Positions 17,385 to 25,086 of a stretch of 64,000 bases of DNA are shown piece by piece. The notes beneath the pieces are model-generated. The model saw only the letters and a list, made by a program, of their open reading frames with translations. It ran no database searches and was not told the DNA's origin. The stretch is from JAGQKC01 sp965223675 (lineage in GTDB: Bacteria > Nitrospirota > Nitrospiria > Nitrospirales > UBA8639): NCBI GenBank assembly GCA_965223675.1, contig OZ245013.1, forward strand, positions 1,798,001 through 1,862,000, read 5' to 3'. The first letter of the stretch is position 1, and every line of letters starts with the position of its first letter. The position numbers were made by a program, and so were the translations under genes.

Positions 17385-17972
17385 ATGATGCCCACATTCA
17401 CTGCCTACCTCCTATTAACACTAGAACTTATTAGTTTAACTTCATCATGCCACGCTGAGGTTCGTCTTACGCTTAATTCCCTCACCGTGGACATTCAAGA
17501 TGCCGCTATGAAAGATGTCCTGGCTGATTTACATGACCAAGGAAATTTCAAAATTGTTGCATTAGAAGAATCGAAGGTTGGGAACGTGAAGATAACCAAA
17601 AAGTTTTGGAATCTTCCGCTTGAAGCTGGCCTAGACAGATTGCTCAGCGGATGGAATTACGGAATCAGTCGGGATGCTTCGACAGGAAAAATTACCACGC
17701 TCTACCTTGTTTCACAACGAACCGACTCATCCTCATTACCCGTGTCTCTGGCCATCTCAACAAACCAACCATCAAGCGGCGCTGGCTACGAGTCGCAGAC
17801 CCAACCGAGTATCCTACGTGAGACCTACGACGACCCTGAGGCTCCCGATTCAGAAGATGATCAAGAGTATGACGAGTTTGCCGCTGAGCCAAATTTCCCC
17901 AGCGAAGAAGAACTGGCTAACTTACCACCGGACCTTCGAGAACATTTGGAGAAGTTGTATCGAACTGATTAG
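17385..17972 (+). CDS. Exported STN-domain-like protein
   Basis: A 195-residue protein. I chose the ATG at 17385 because GAGGAAG lies 3-7 nt upstream; an ATG at 17388 follows directly. A signal peptide ends near CHAE. The next 80 residues (VRLTLNSLTVDIQDAAMKDV to LLSGWNYGI) look like a secretin/TonB short N-terminal domain (STN), a small periplasmic beta-alpha fold. The C-terminal part is acidic and low in complexity. STN domains alone occur as partners of FecR-type regulators and secretins. It follows the RTX-like gene after a hairpin and has no ECF element of its own. Confidence 0.75.
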   Translation: MMPTFTAYLLLTLELISLTSSCHAEVRLTLNSLTVDIQDAAMKDVLADLHDQGNFKIVALEESKVGNVKITKKFWNLPLEAGLDRLLSGWNYGISRDASTGKITTLYLVSQRTDSSSLPVSLAISTNQPSSGAGYESQTQPSILRETYDDPEAPDSEDDQEYDEFAAEPNFPSEEELANLPPDLREHLEKLYRTD

Positions 17973-18066
17973 GGCTGGCCTTATCCCTTATAGATGCGGG
18001 CGTGAGGTCTACACTTCGTTCAACGAAGCTACTAACAGTTTTGGAGTAGACGAATAGTAACGGGAG

Positions 18067-18354
18067 TTATTCCAAGACATTTTTAGAAAAGCCTGCTGAG
18101 TGCGCGATATTCTTTACATCTGTTGGACTATTCAGAAGATAGATGTCTTTTGACATGTGCTTAAAAAGCTCATCAACCGCCGTTTGCGCGACAATAATCA
18201 GATGACAAAATTCAATGATGATCTGTTTCTCCACTTGACGGCTAAACGAATCTAGCCAATTCGACCACTCAGCGATATCACGCTCATTGATTTCACCCTC
18301 TATTTTAAAGAGTACTGTTTGTGTATTCTCAAAAACGTTTTTGATTCGAAACAT
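18067..18354 (-). CDS. Small STAS-like domain protein
   Basis: A 95-residue protein with GGAGGA 5 nt before the ATG. The pattern FKIEGEINERDIAEW, then IIIEFCHLIIVAQTAVDEL resembles a STAS/MlaB-type domain. The usual phosphorylated Ser is not in its canonical place. The C-terminus has a short helix. STAS proteins act as anti-anti-sigma partners or as lipid-transport subunits. The position inside a sigma-factor island makes a regulatory role attractive, but nothing else supports it. It converges with the STN gene. Confidence 0.6.
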   Translation of the reverse strand: MFRIKNVFENTQTVLFKIEGEINERDIAEWSNWLDSFSRQVEKQIIIEFCHLIIVAQTAVDELFKHMSKDIYLLNSPTDVKNIAHSAGFSKNVLE

Positions 18355-18474
18355 GAGATTCCTCCAAACATACCACTGGTCAAGGTTTCTTCAAAGGGTT
18401 TCTTCAATACCCATGCCAAATTCTGAAAAACGTCGTTCGCTTTTCACACTTCGTGAAGCGTCGTTCGTAAGAAC

Positions 18475-18623
18475 CGTATCTCGTTGTTCGTTGCGAGTTG
18501 CTCGCGAAAAAACTGAAAGCCTTTACTTTAACGAGAGACGAGCAGCGTCTTTTTCCCAACGCGATACGATACACGCTTGCGCGCCAGAGCACTACAGCGC
18601 GCAGGCACGAGCAACAAGAGACG
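18475..18623. repeat. Dispersed palindromic repeat, copy B
   Basis: It matches copies A (8141-8303) and C (21067-21212). It shares CGTATCTCGTTGTTCGTTGC with copy C, and ACACGCTTGCGCGCCAGAGC-like and ACAGCGCGCAGG with copy A. It carries the TGCGCGC/GCGCGCA hairpin. About 50 bp to its left there are further TCGTCGTTCGC words, also seen in the copZ-copA gap. Confidence 0.75.
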
Positions 18624-18655
18624 GATAAATTCGTAAAATTATGGAGGATAGACCT

Positions 18656-18836
18656 GAAATTGGTGAGTGGATTAGGTTAAGAGCTACTCAACCGCTAAAT
18701 AACGAAACACGCATACCCTTCATCAGCCTCACACATAATGTGTCATCTGCACTTTCAGATAGCACTCGTCCTTAGTCAGTGAACGAATAGTGTTGAACAT
18801 GTCATCACTCGGAAAAACCTGACTGAGGTTTTTTAA
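18656..18836 (+). ncRNA. Putative structured RNA, unit 1 of a tandem pair
   Basis: This stretch aligns along its length with 18854-19035. Shared parts are GGTGAGYGGATT, AGCTACTCA-CCGCTAAA, GCATACCC near the middle, and an AATAGT word near the end. It ends in AAAAACCT-GACTG-AGGTTTTT, a terminator-like hairpin with its own T-run. No reading frame is conserved between the two units. The plus strand is chosen from the T-run. Confidence 0.45.
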
Positions 18837-18853
18837 CCTAAGGTACAGTCCTA

Positions 18854-19035
18854 AAGTCGGTGAGCGGATTGGCAGATAGCTACTCATCCGCTAAAGGCTA
18901 AAATGGCATACCCTCAGTCAGCCTTCCGTTTGGTGATTCATCGGCCTTATGAGTTGCAATTGTCTTTGTTATCTGTTGCGTCAATAGTATGAGTGATGCG
19001 ATTGCTCACTGAAACTTGACTCAAGTTTAGTGCAC
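18854..19035 (+). ncRNA. Putative structured RNA, unit 2 of a tandem pair
   Basis: A diverged direct copy of unit 1. AGCGGAT pairs with ATCCGCT, and GGCT pairs with AGCC further on. The end is a CACTGAAACTTG / CAAGTTTAGTG hairpin with a 3-nt loop, where unit 1 has its terminator hairpin. I do not recognise the family. Confidence 0.45.
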
Positions 19036-19152
19036 GATAGAACGCACCTGTATCTAGTGAGAGGATGAGTAGTACTGATATTTCAGCAGAGTGCTGATAT
19101 TTCGGAAATTGGAGTGTAAAAATGGTAGAAGATGGGGTTCATTCGTTTGTGT

Positions 19153-20979
19153 TTACTTCTTCGCATCAATACCCAACTTCCGCATCCGCGACCACAAGGT
19201 TGAGCGATTCATGCCAAGTAAGGCAGCAGCGCCTTTTGGACCCGCTAGGACTCCCCCAGTTTTTTCAAGGGCTTCTTGAATGAGACGACACTCAGCTTCT
19301 TCTAAGGTAGGCGAGTCTTGGGGCTTGGCTTCAGGTGCAGTTAAAAAACCAATGTGCTCTTCCGTTAACACTCGCCCCTGGCAGAGAATGACAGCGCGTT
19401 CGAGAATGTTTGCCAGTTCACGGACATTCCCCGGCCATTGAAAACCTCGAAGTCTATCCAATCCTGCCTCGCTAATACTCGTGACTTGCTTTCCCATTCG
19501 CCTGGAAAAATTTCGTAAAAAGTAGTTGGCCAAATTGGGAATATCGTCCTTGCGCTCTCTCAGCGAAGGAATGGAAATGGGAAAAATATTCAATCGATAA
19601 AATAGATCGGCACGGAACGCTCCGCGTTGGACTTCTTTATGCAGATCTCTATTAGTCGCGGCAATCACTCGCGCGTTCACTTTAATCGTGTTGGCACCTC
19701 CTACGCGTTCAAATTCCTGTTCTTGTAACACTCGTAACAGTTTGATCTGCGTTTCATGAGGCAGCTCACCGACTTCGTCCAAAAAAATTGTGCCGTTGTG
19801 CGCAAGTTCAAAACGCCCTTTCTTTTGTGTGGTCGCGCCGGTAAACGCGCCTTTCTCATGACCAAAGAGTTCACTCTCTACCAAGCCAGCCGGCAATGCC
19901 CCACAGTTCACTTTAATCATGACGCGCTCTTTTCGAGGGCTCACACTATGAATCGCACGGGCAATGAGTTCCTTTCCAGTACCGGTTTCACCCAGCAGCA
20001 GCACGGTTGAATCCGTTTGGGCAACCATTTCAATATGTTGGAACACCTGCTGCATGGATGGAGATGTTCCGATAATCTCGCCGAAATTGAGCTCGTCTTT
20101 CAACTCTTCTCTCAAATAGACGTTTTGAGTATGAAGTCGGTCGAGTTGTTCTTCAGCCTTCTTTCGCTCAACAATATCACGCAGGATAACGGTCATAAGA
20201 CATTGGTCGGAAATATCGACCATCGAAAGCGTACCCTCGATAGGAAATTCATCGCCATCACTCCGAATGGCCGTGAGTCCCTCTGGAACCCACAGTGGTT
20301 TCTTGACCTTTTGTTTTTTCATGTCACTAACATAATCGTGAATCAACCTCCGAAATTCCTCCGATAGAAACTGATCGAGTGACTGACCTTCAACTACTGC
20401 ACACTCACAGCGAAACACCTTTTCTGCGGCTTCGTTACAGAGAATAATCTTCAAATCATCATTGACCGTGATAATGGCATCCATAGCTGTCGTAATGATG
20501 GCATTCAGTCTTTCCTGACTTTCTTTCAGCGCCCGCTCCACTTTCTTTCGCTCGGTGACATCCACCAAAAATGATTGAGTGTGGATAAGCACGTGGTTCT
20601 CATCAAACTTGCCATGTGCCGACAACAACACATCGATGACCTCACCGTTCTTTTTGACAAACTGCAACTCAAGATTTTTTGCCACCCCAGTTTTTAAAAA
20701 TCTTTCTCTAAAGTGATAATCGATGGCAAATGCTCCAGATGGCTTGGTCTGAAAGTCCGTCACCGGTCGACCCAGAACTTCCTCTCGCTCATAACCTAAG
20801 GTATCCAACCAGTGTTGATTCACGCTCACCAGTTGCGCGTCTTTATTCAATGAATGCATCATGACAGGGGTGTGTTCGTAGAGAAACCGATACCGTTTTT
20901 CACTTTCTTTCAGCGCAGCTGTGCGTTCCGCAACACGTTTTTCAAGCTCAGCGGCGTCCTGTTTTCTAGAAGGTGACAT
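19153..20979 (-). CDS. PAS-containing sigma-54-dependent transcriptional activator
   Basis: A 608-residue enhancer-binding protein. A short coiled coil (residues 8-25) is followed by PAS domains at about 27-140 and 150-260. The AAA+ domain (about 290-520) has Walker A GETGTGKE, the sigma-54 contact loop GAFTGA and Walker B IFLDEVGEL. A Fis-type helix-turn-helix ends the protein (AALLGMNRSTLWSRMRKLG). No histidine kinase or receiver domain is present, so PAS probably senses the signal directly. The start has no clear ribosome site. It is divergent from ECF2, whose upstream region has a sigma-54 promoter, so ECF2 is the obvious target. Confidence 0.92.
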   Translation of the reverse strand: MSPSRKQDAAELEKRVAERTAALKESEKRYRFLYEHTPVMMHSLNKDAQLVSVNQHWLDTLGYEREEVLGRPVTDFQTKPSGAFAIDYHFRERFLKTGVAKNLELQFVKKNGEVIDVLLSAHGKFDENHVLIHTQSFLVDVTERKKVERALKESQERLNAIITTAMDAIITVNDDLKIILCNEAAEKVFRCECAVVEGQSLDQFLSEEFRRLIHDYVSDMKKQKVKKPLWVPEGLTAIRSDGDEFPIEGTLSMVDISDQCLMTVILRDIVERKKAEEQLDRLHTQNVYLREELKDELNFGEIIGTSPSMQQVFQHIEMVAQTDSTVLLLGETGTGKELIARAIHSVSPRKERVMIKVNCGALPAGLVESELFGHEKGAFTGATTQKKGRFELAHNGTIFLDEVGELPHETQIKLLRVLQEQEFERVGGANTIKVNARVIAATNRDLHKEVQRGAFRADLFYRLNIFPISIPSLRERKDDIPNLANYFLRNFSRRMGKQVTSISEAGLDRLRGFQWPGNVRELANILERAVILCQGRVLTEEHIGFLTAPEAKPQDSPTLEEAECRLIQEALEKTGGVLAGPKGAAALLGMNRSTLWSRMRKLGIDAKK

Positions 20980-21066
20980 TAAGGAATGCGCCTACATTGT
21001 AAGAAATGTTTTATGAATGGTCAGAAAAAGTAGCAAGAAGGCCCTAGGGAGTCAATCAATAGATAA

Positions 21067-21212
21067 CCGTATCTCGTTGTTCGTTGCTAGTTGCTCGCAA
21101 AAAACTAAAAAACTTTTCTTTAACGAGATACTAGAGACAAGCGACAAGCGACAAGCAACGTCTTTTCCCACACGAGGTATGAAGTACGAACGACGAACCA
21201 CGAGTAACGTAC
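21067..21212. repeat. Dispersed palindromic repeat, copy C
   Basis: It shares GTATCTCGTTGTTCGTTGC and TTGCTCGCAAAAAA and CTTTTCTTTAACGAGATAC with copies A and B. The right half has diverged and lost the GCGCGC hairpin. It occupies the region between the sigma-54 activator and the ECF2 promoter. Confidence 0.7.
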
Positions 21213-21223
21213 TAATCTACCTA

Positions 21224-21239
21224 TGGCATCTATGTTGCA
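21224..21239 (+). promoter_or_regulatory. Sigma-54 (-24/-12) promoter of ECF2
   Basis: TGGCATCTATGTTGCA matches the sigma-54 consensus TGGCAY-R-N4-TTGCW at every key position except the base at the R. The GG to GC spacing is exact. Transcription would begin near 21250, about 55 nt before the ECF2 ATG. A sigma-54 activator gene is divergent just upstream. Confidence 0.8.
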
Positions 21240-21306
21240 CAATTATCAAGAATGACGAAGTAAAACCGAGTCTACTTCATTCAAGACGGTATCGGGAATC
21301 AGAAAG

Positions 21307-21927
21307 ATGTTCGCTTCTCCCCAACCAGCCTCATCGATCTCAAAGAATCCATTGCACGAGCCCACGGGCCATAAACAAAACACTGACAATGATCATTACC
21401 AGTCACTCATCGAGAAAATGGCGACAGGAAGCGAAGAAGCATTATCAGAATTTTATCGAATATTTGAGAGAAGGATCTACGCCTTTGTTCAAGTTCGTTT
21501 AAACGATTCTCATGATGCCGCCGACTTACTCAACGACGTAATGTGGGAAGTTTGGCGGGGCGCTGCCCGATTTGAAGGTCGTTCGTCAGTGACAAGCTGG
21601 GTTTTTGGGATTACTCATCACAAAATTATTGATCGTATACGAAGCAAAACTCGACATCCAATGGAACAGCTTGAAACCACAGAATCTTATGAATCGGATC
21701 TTGATCTAGAAGCCCTCGTGGGTCAGAGGCAGTTAGGGAATCATATACAACATTGTATGGAGAAGTTGTCATGGGAACAGCGGCAGGTGGTGCATTTAGC
21801 GTTCTTTGAAGATTTATCGTATCGAGAAATTGGCGAAATTGTCGGGAGACCTGAAGGGACGATTAAAGCTCGAATGTTTCACGCAAAACAAGCACTAAAA
21901 CGTTGTATGTCTAGACGAATGAAATAA
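21307..21927 (+). CDS. ECF RNA polymerase sigma factor (ECF2)
   Basis: A 206-residue paralogue of ECF1. Region 2 reads VRLNDSHDAADLLNDVMWEV and region 4 reads AFFEDLSYREIGEIVGRPEG, almost the same as in ECF1. The N-terminal 35 residues differ from ECF1. The ribosome site is weak (GAAAG before the ATG). A sigma-54 promoter precedes it, which is unusual for an ECF gene. No complete anti-sigma follows: a methyltransferase gene is next and then a short anti-sigma-like remnant at 23019. It may therefore be controlled mainly at transcription. Confidence 0.93.
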   Translation: MFASPQPASSISKNPLHEPTGHKQNTDNDHYQSLIEKMATGSEEALSEFYRIFERRIYAFVQVRLNDSHDAADLLNDVMWEVWRGAARFEGRSSVTSWVFGITHHKIIDRIRSKTRHPMEQLETTESYESDLDLEALVGQRQLGNHIQHCMEKLSWEQRQVVHLAFFEDLSYREIGEIVGRPEGTIKARMFHAKQALKRCMSRRMK

Positions 21928-22030
21928 GATTGAGGGGTTTTAAGTTGAAATGCATCTGCAAGATTTATAGGGAGCACCAGAAAAGAACGCTGAGAATTAT
22001 GTCCATCACATGCAAACCAAGGAGAATCTC

Positions 22031-23002
22031 ATGATAGCAAAATATCGTAATAACCTACCACAGTTGTCAGATAACGTATTTCTAACAGATGGTGGTTTTG
22101 AAACCACCCTTGTTTTCCACAACGGATTCGACCTCCCGGCATTTGCTGCCTTTACGCTGCTTGAAACAGAAGAGGGGCGACAAGCCATGCGTAACTATTT
22201 TGACCGTTATATTCCACTCGCTATTAAAAACGAACTAGGGTTTGTGCTGGAAAGTCCAACTTGGCGCGCGAATCCCGACTGGGCAATGAAAATTGGGTAC
22301 AGTCCAAAGGAGTTGCATGAGGCAAATTGCAAGGCCATTGCCTTCATGGAGGAAATTCGTGGTCGTCATGAAGCGGAGCAATCAAAAATGCCCATTAGCG
22401 GCAGCATAGGTCCTCAGGGGGATGGATACAATCCCTCCAGTTTTATGAGTGCAGAAGAAGCCGAACAATACCACCAGATTCAAATTGATACCTTCAAGAA
22501 TACTGCTGCTGATTTTGTCACGTCCTTCACCATTTGCTATGCAGACGAAGCTATTGGCATCACGCGCGCCGCACAGAATGCGGGCATGCCTGTGGCCATA
22601 GGCTTTACCTTGGAGACAGATGGAAAACTTCCAAGTGGGCAATCTCTCAAAGATGCCATTGAAGAGGTCGATAGCGAAACGGGAAACGTTCCCATTTACT
22701 ACATGATCAATTGTGCACACCCCACGCATTTCATGGATGTACTGGCGGACGAACCTTGGGTAGAACGTATTCATGCAATCCGCGCCAACTCTTCAAAAAT
22801 AAGCCATGCAGAACTAGACAATGCTGAAAAACTTGATGAAGGCAACCCGCAGGAGCTTGGGCAGGAATATCTTCTGTTACGTTCAAAGCTTCCAAATTTG
22901 AATGTACTGGGAGGTTGCTGCGGCACAGACCACCGTCATGTGAAAAGCATTTGCCAGGCATGGCTGTCGGTTAGTGATGAAGTTTTTGCCACGCAAAATT
23001 AA
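22031..23002 (+). CDS. Homocysteine S-methyltransferase family protein
   Basis: A 323-residue cytoplasmic enzyme with a single homocysteine-methyltransferase barrel. The start at 22031 has AAGGAG 7 nt upstream; a start at 22010 is less good. It begins with VFLTDGGFETTLVF. Zinc ligands are visible as Cys in YMINCAHP and the Cys pair in VLGGCCGTDHRHV. It would move a methyl group from S-methylmethionine or SAM to homocysteine; the methyl donor cannot be read from the sequence. It lies 103 nt after ECF2 and just before the anti-sigma remnant, which makes it look inserted into an ECF/anti-sigma pair. Confidence 0.88.
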   Translation: MIAKYRNNLPQLSDNVFLTDGGFETTLVFHNGFDLPAFAAFTLLETEEGRQAMRNYFDRYIPLAIKNELGFVLESPTWRANPDWAMKIGYSPKELHEANCKAIAFMEEIRGRHEAEQSKMPISGSIGPQGDGYNPSSFMSAEEAEQYHQIQIDTFKNTAADFVTSFTICYADEAIGITRAAQNAGMPVAIGFTLETDGKLPSGQSLKDAIEEVDSETGNVPIYYMINCAHPTHFMDVLADEPWVERIHAIRANSSKISHAELDNAEKLDEGNPQELGQEYLLLRSKLPNLNVLGGCCGTDHRHVKSICQAWLSVSDEVFATQN

Positions 23003-23018
23003 ACGGATACAGAAGGAA

Positions 23019-23198
23019 ATGACCAAAACCAAAAACGATGAATTGTTGCCGTGGTTTGTGCAGCATATGCGTTCTCTGGGTGAAGAGAACACTGCGGACG
23101 ACACTGAAAGTCCCTGTGCTACGAACTCAATTAACCCTAGCGCCCTTAGTGAAGATAAGACAGCTGATCAAGAAAGCCTCGATTCGATTGCTCAGTAA
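23019..23198 (+). CDS. Short anti-sigma-like remnant
   Basis: A 59-residue frame. Its start TKNDELLPWFVQHM copies the opening EELLPWFVNG of the ECF1 anti-sigma at 14113. The HxxxCxxC zinc motif, the membrane helix and the periplasmic domain are absent, and the rest is acidic and low in complexity. AAGGA lies only 1-2 nt before the ATG, so translation may be poor or coupled to the gene that ends 16 nt upstream. It could be a dead relic or a small soluble ECF2 binder. Confidence 0.55.
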   Translation: MTKTKNDELLPWFVQHMRSLGEENTADDTESPCATNSINPSALSEDKTADQESLDSIAQ

Positions 23199-23282
23199 GT
23201 TTTTGGTCTAGACTAAGTCCCCCTACCTCCACGCAATTTCTCTACATCCTCAACAATTCAAATCAAAAGCCGTCAGAAAAGT

Positions 23283-23312
23283 TCAACGATTTCCAATCTC
23301 CCCACGACTTAC
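23283..23312 (+). promoter_or_regulatory. ECF-type promoter P3
   Basis: TCAACG (23283-23288), 16-nt spacer, CGACTTAC (23305-23312). It lies 35 nt before the GTG of the degenerate activator gene at 23348. Confidence 0.75.
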
Positions 23313-23347
23313 CCATCGATACGACCTAAAACTGTGGAGATGAAGTC

Positions 23348-24025
23348 GTGAGTCAATACATGAAGGGAAATACCACGTGCGAATGTATCGAATGCAAGAC
23401 AACTTTGTTCAGATTAAGGGTAGACATGAGCAGCGATAGCCAAAACTATCGAAGACTCATCTTGCCATCACAACCTTGGAAGGGGGCAATGGCTATTGGA
23501 GCAAGTGACGACCAATTGGACCAATTGAATCACATCGCAGTGACTGATCCACCCGTATTTTTGTGGAAGGACAGAAATACAAACACGTTCACGATAGATT
23601 TGGCTAGAATAGTTCATAGGAAAAGTCGATTTGCCAAGCACCCCTTTATCACAATTTCCTGCCAGAAGCATCCACAGTCTTCGTGGGAAAAAGCTATGGA
23701 GCAATTGAACCTTCTTGGTGCATTCGAAACCATGAAAATCTCAACCGAGATTGAAATGGATACTTGTGTGCCTGGGGGCACTCTCTATATGAATGAAGTC
23801 ACATCCCTACCTTTGGAGTTGCAGCGTGGATTGCTAGCTTTAATCGATCATGATGGGTTGATCCGATTTGTTCGCACCAATGGCCAAAGAGTCGAGGTCC
23901 GTGTCATCTCAACCTCGAGTATCGAACTTTGGAATGTACAAGATCAGAAAACATTTCGTCCAGATCTGTTTTATCGGCTCAATGTATTAGCGTTGCATGT
24001 CCCCTCCCAGATTGAAATGCGATAA
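23348..24025 (+). CDS. Degenerate sigma-54 activator AAA+ domain protein
   Basis: A 225-residue protein with GTG start (GGAGATGAAG upstream). The second half follows the middle of an NtrC-type AAA+ domain: GGTLYMNEVTSLPLELQRGL corresponds to Walker B GGTLFLDEVGELP, and KTFRPDLFYRLNVLALHVPS is the conserved RxDLxxRL region. Walker A, GAFTGA and the helix-turn-helix are all missing. It therefore should not hydrolyse ATP or contact sigma-54. The N-terminus has a CxxC pair (CECIEC). It could be a decoy that blocks oligomers of real activators. Its own ECF promoter suggests it is expressed and kept. Confidence 0.7.
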   Translation: MSQYMKGNTTCECIECKTTLFRLRVDMSSDSQNYRRLILPSQPWKGAMAIGASDDQLDQLNHIAVTDPPVFLWKDRNTNTFTIDLARIVHRKSRFAKHPFITISCQKHPQSSWEKAMEQLNLLGAFETMKISTEIEMDTCVPGGTLYMNEVTSLPLELQRGLLALIDHDGLIRFVRTNGQRVEVRVISTSSIELWNVQDQKTFRPDLFYRLNVLALHVPSQIEMR

Positions 24026-24132
24026 AGATTCCGGCGAAAGCGCTGACCTCCCTTTCCTGTTCACCACATCACAAATCATAGTAGCCCAAAAAGAATTTCG
24101 CTTGATTAAAAGAACACTCATCAGAGTTTTCG

Positions 24133-24162
24133 ACAACGTTTTTTCTCATCCTGACGACTTAC
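24133..24162 (+). promoter_or_regulatory. ECF-type promoter P4
   Basis: ACAACG (24133-24138), 16-nt T-rich spacer, CGACTTAC (24155-24162). It lies 63 nt before the ATG at 24226. Confidence 0.78.
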
Positions 24163-24225
24163 TCATCGAAGACGGCAACCGATAGAAATGGCATTCACAA
24201 TTTTTCACAACAAGGAGGTTTTATC

Positions 24226-24789
24226 ATGAAACGCTTTTCTTTTCATTCAACCAAAATACTTGCTTTAGTCATATCGGCCAGTGGCATACTGCTGAGTGCC
24301 AGTATGGCCCAAGCCGCTGAAAATCAAGAAAATGATCTTCGCTCCACTACTCAGGCACTTGGAACAATCTGTCAACCCACATTCAGCTCATTGGCTCAGC
24401 CCAGCTTTTCTATAAGCGGGAGACTGCTAAACAGGGATAGAAGCAATACTTTACGTATTGTTTGTCCCATTTACCACGGAACGAGGAAACCACTGTTTGT
24501 GTTAGTTCATTATTTTGATCGGCATCCGACAAAAAATGTGCGGTGCCGGGTTGGAGCACGAAAATTCTATGGATCCGGTGGAGGCAAAAGCCCATATGAA
24601 TCGACTTCAACAGCCCAAACACCAGAAGGTGATGGATTTCTCACTTTTGAGAACAAAGAATTGTCGTACATCGAAAACCCAACAGCAGGTGTCTATTACA
24701 TGTATTGTGAGATTCCTCAAATGTCTGAAAACGGCAATGCCTCTGGGCTACATGGAATCACCTGGAAAGCATACGAAAATAGTCGCTAA
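24226..24789 (+). CDS. Exported four-cysteine protein, paralogue 1
   Basis: A 187-residue secreted protein with AAGGAGG upstream of the ATG and a signal peptide ending AQAAE. It is the most diverged member of a four-gene family (others at 28581, 29219, 29852). Family marks are a first Cys in GTICQP, a second in RIVCPI, a third in NVRCRV and a fourth in YYMYCEIP, then GLHGITW near the end. The even number of Cys suggests two disulphides in an extracytoplasmic beta-rich fold. I do not recognise a known domain. It is driven by P4 and followed by a strong terminator. Confidence 0.78.
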   Translation: MKRFSFHSTKILALVISASGILLSASMAQAAENQENDLRSTTQALGTICQPTFSSLAQPSFSISGRLLNRDRSNTLRIVCPIYHGTRKPLFVLVHYFDRHPTKNVRCRVGARKFYGSGGGKSPYESTSTAQTPEGDGFLTFENKELSYIENPTAGVYYMYCEIPQMSENGNASGLHGITWKAYENSR

Positions 24790-24822
24790 AGGTAGCGTAT
24801 CCAGTTTTTGAAAGCTTTAAGA

Positions 24823-24851
24823 GAGTTAGGCACGCTAAACGTGCCTAACTC
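24823..24851 (+). terminator. Rho-independent-type terminator
   Basis: GAGTTAGGCACG and CGTGCCTAACTC form a perfect 12-bp stem with loop CTAAA, followed by TTCCTTGCTTTT. It ends the single-gene unit from P4. Confidence 0.85.
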
Positions 24852-25002
24852 TTCCTTGCTTTTCTAGCATCTTTTTCCACTTTAAAAATTTACTCACATC
24901 CTAATTCACACTGTTACCATTCTTCACAACGAATTTCTTTCATTAGAATTTTCATTCCTTTCTTCATTCGCCAATCGCATAAACCTCGACCTAAAACTTG
25001 AT

Positions 25003-25032
25003 GCAACCTTCCTTTGCTTCTTGGCGACTTAC
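25003..25032 (+). promoter_or_regulatory. ECF-type promoter P5
   Basis: GCAACC (25003-25008), 16-nt spacer, CGACTTAC (25025-25032). The flanks are nearly the same as those of P6, showing that promoter and gene were duplicated together. Confidence 0.85.
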
Positions 25033-25086
25033 AGAACGAACACGGCAGTCAAATAACACCTATTGACGACAAAGGAGGCTCACAGC

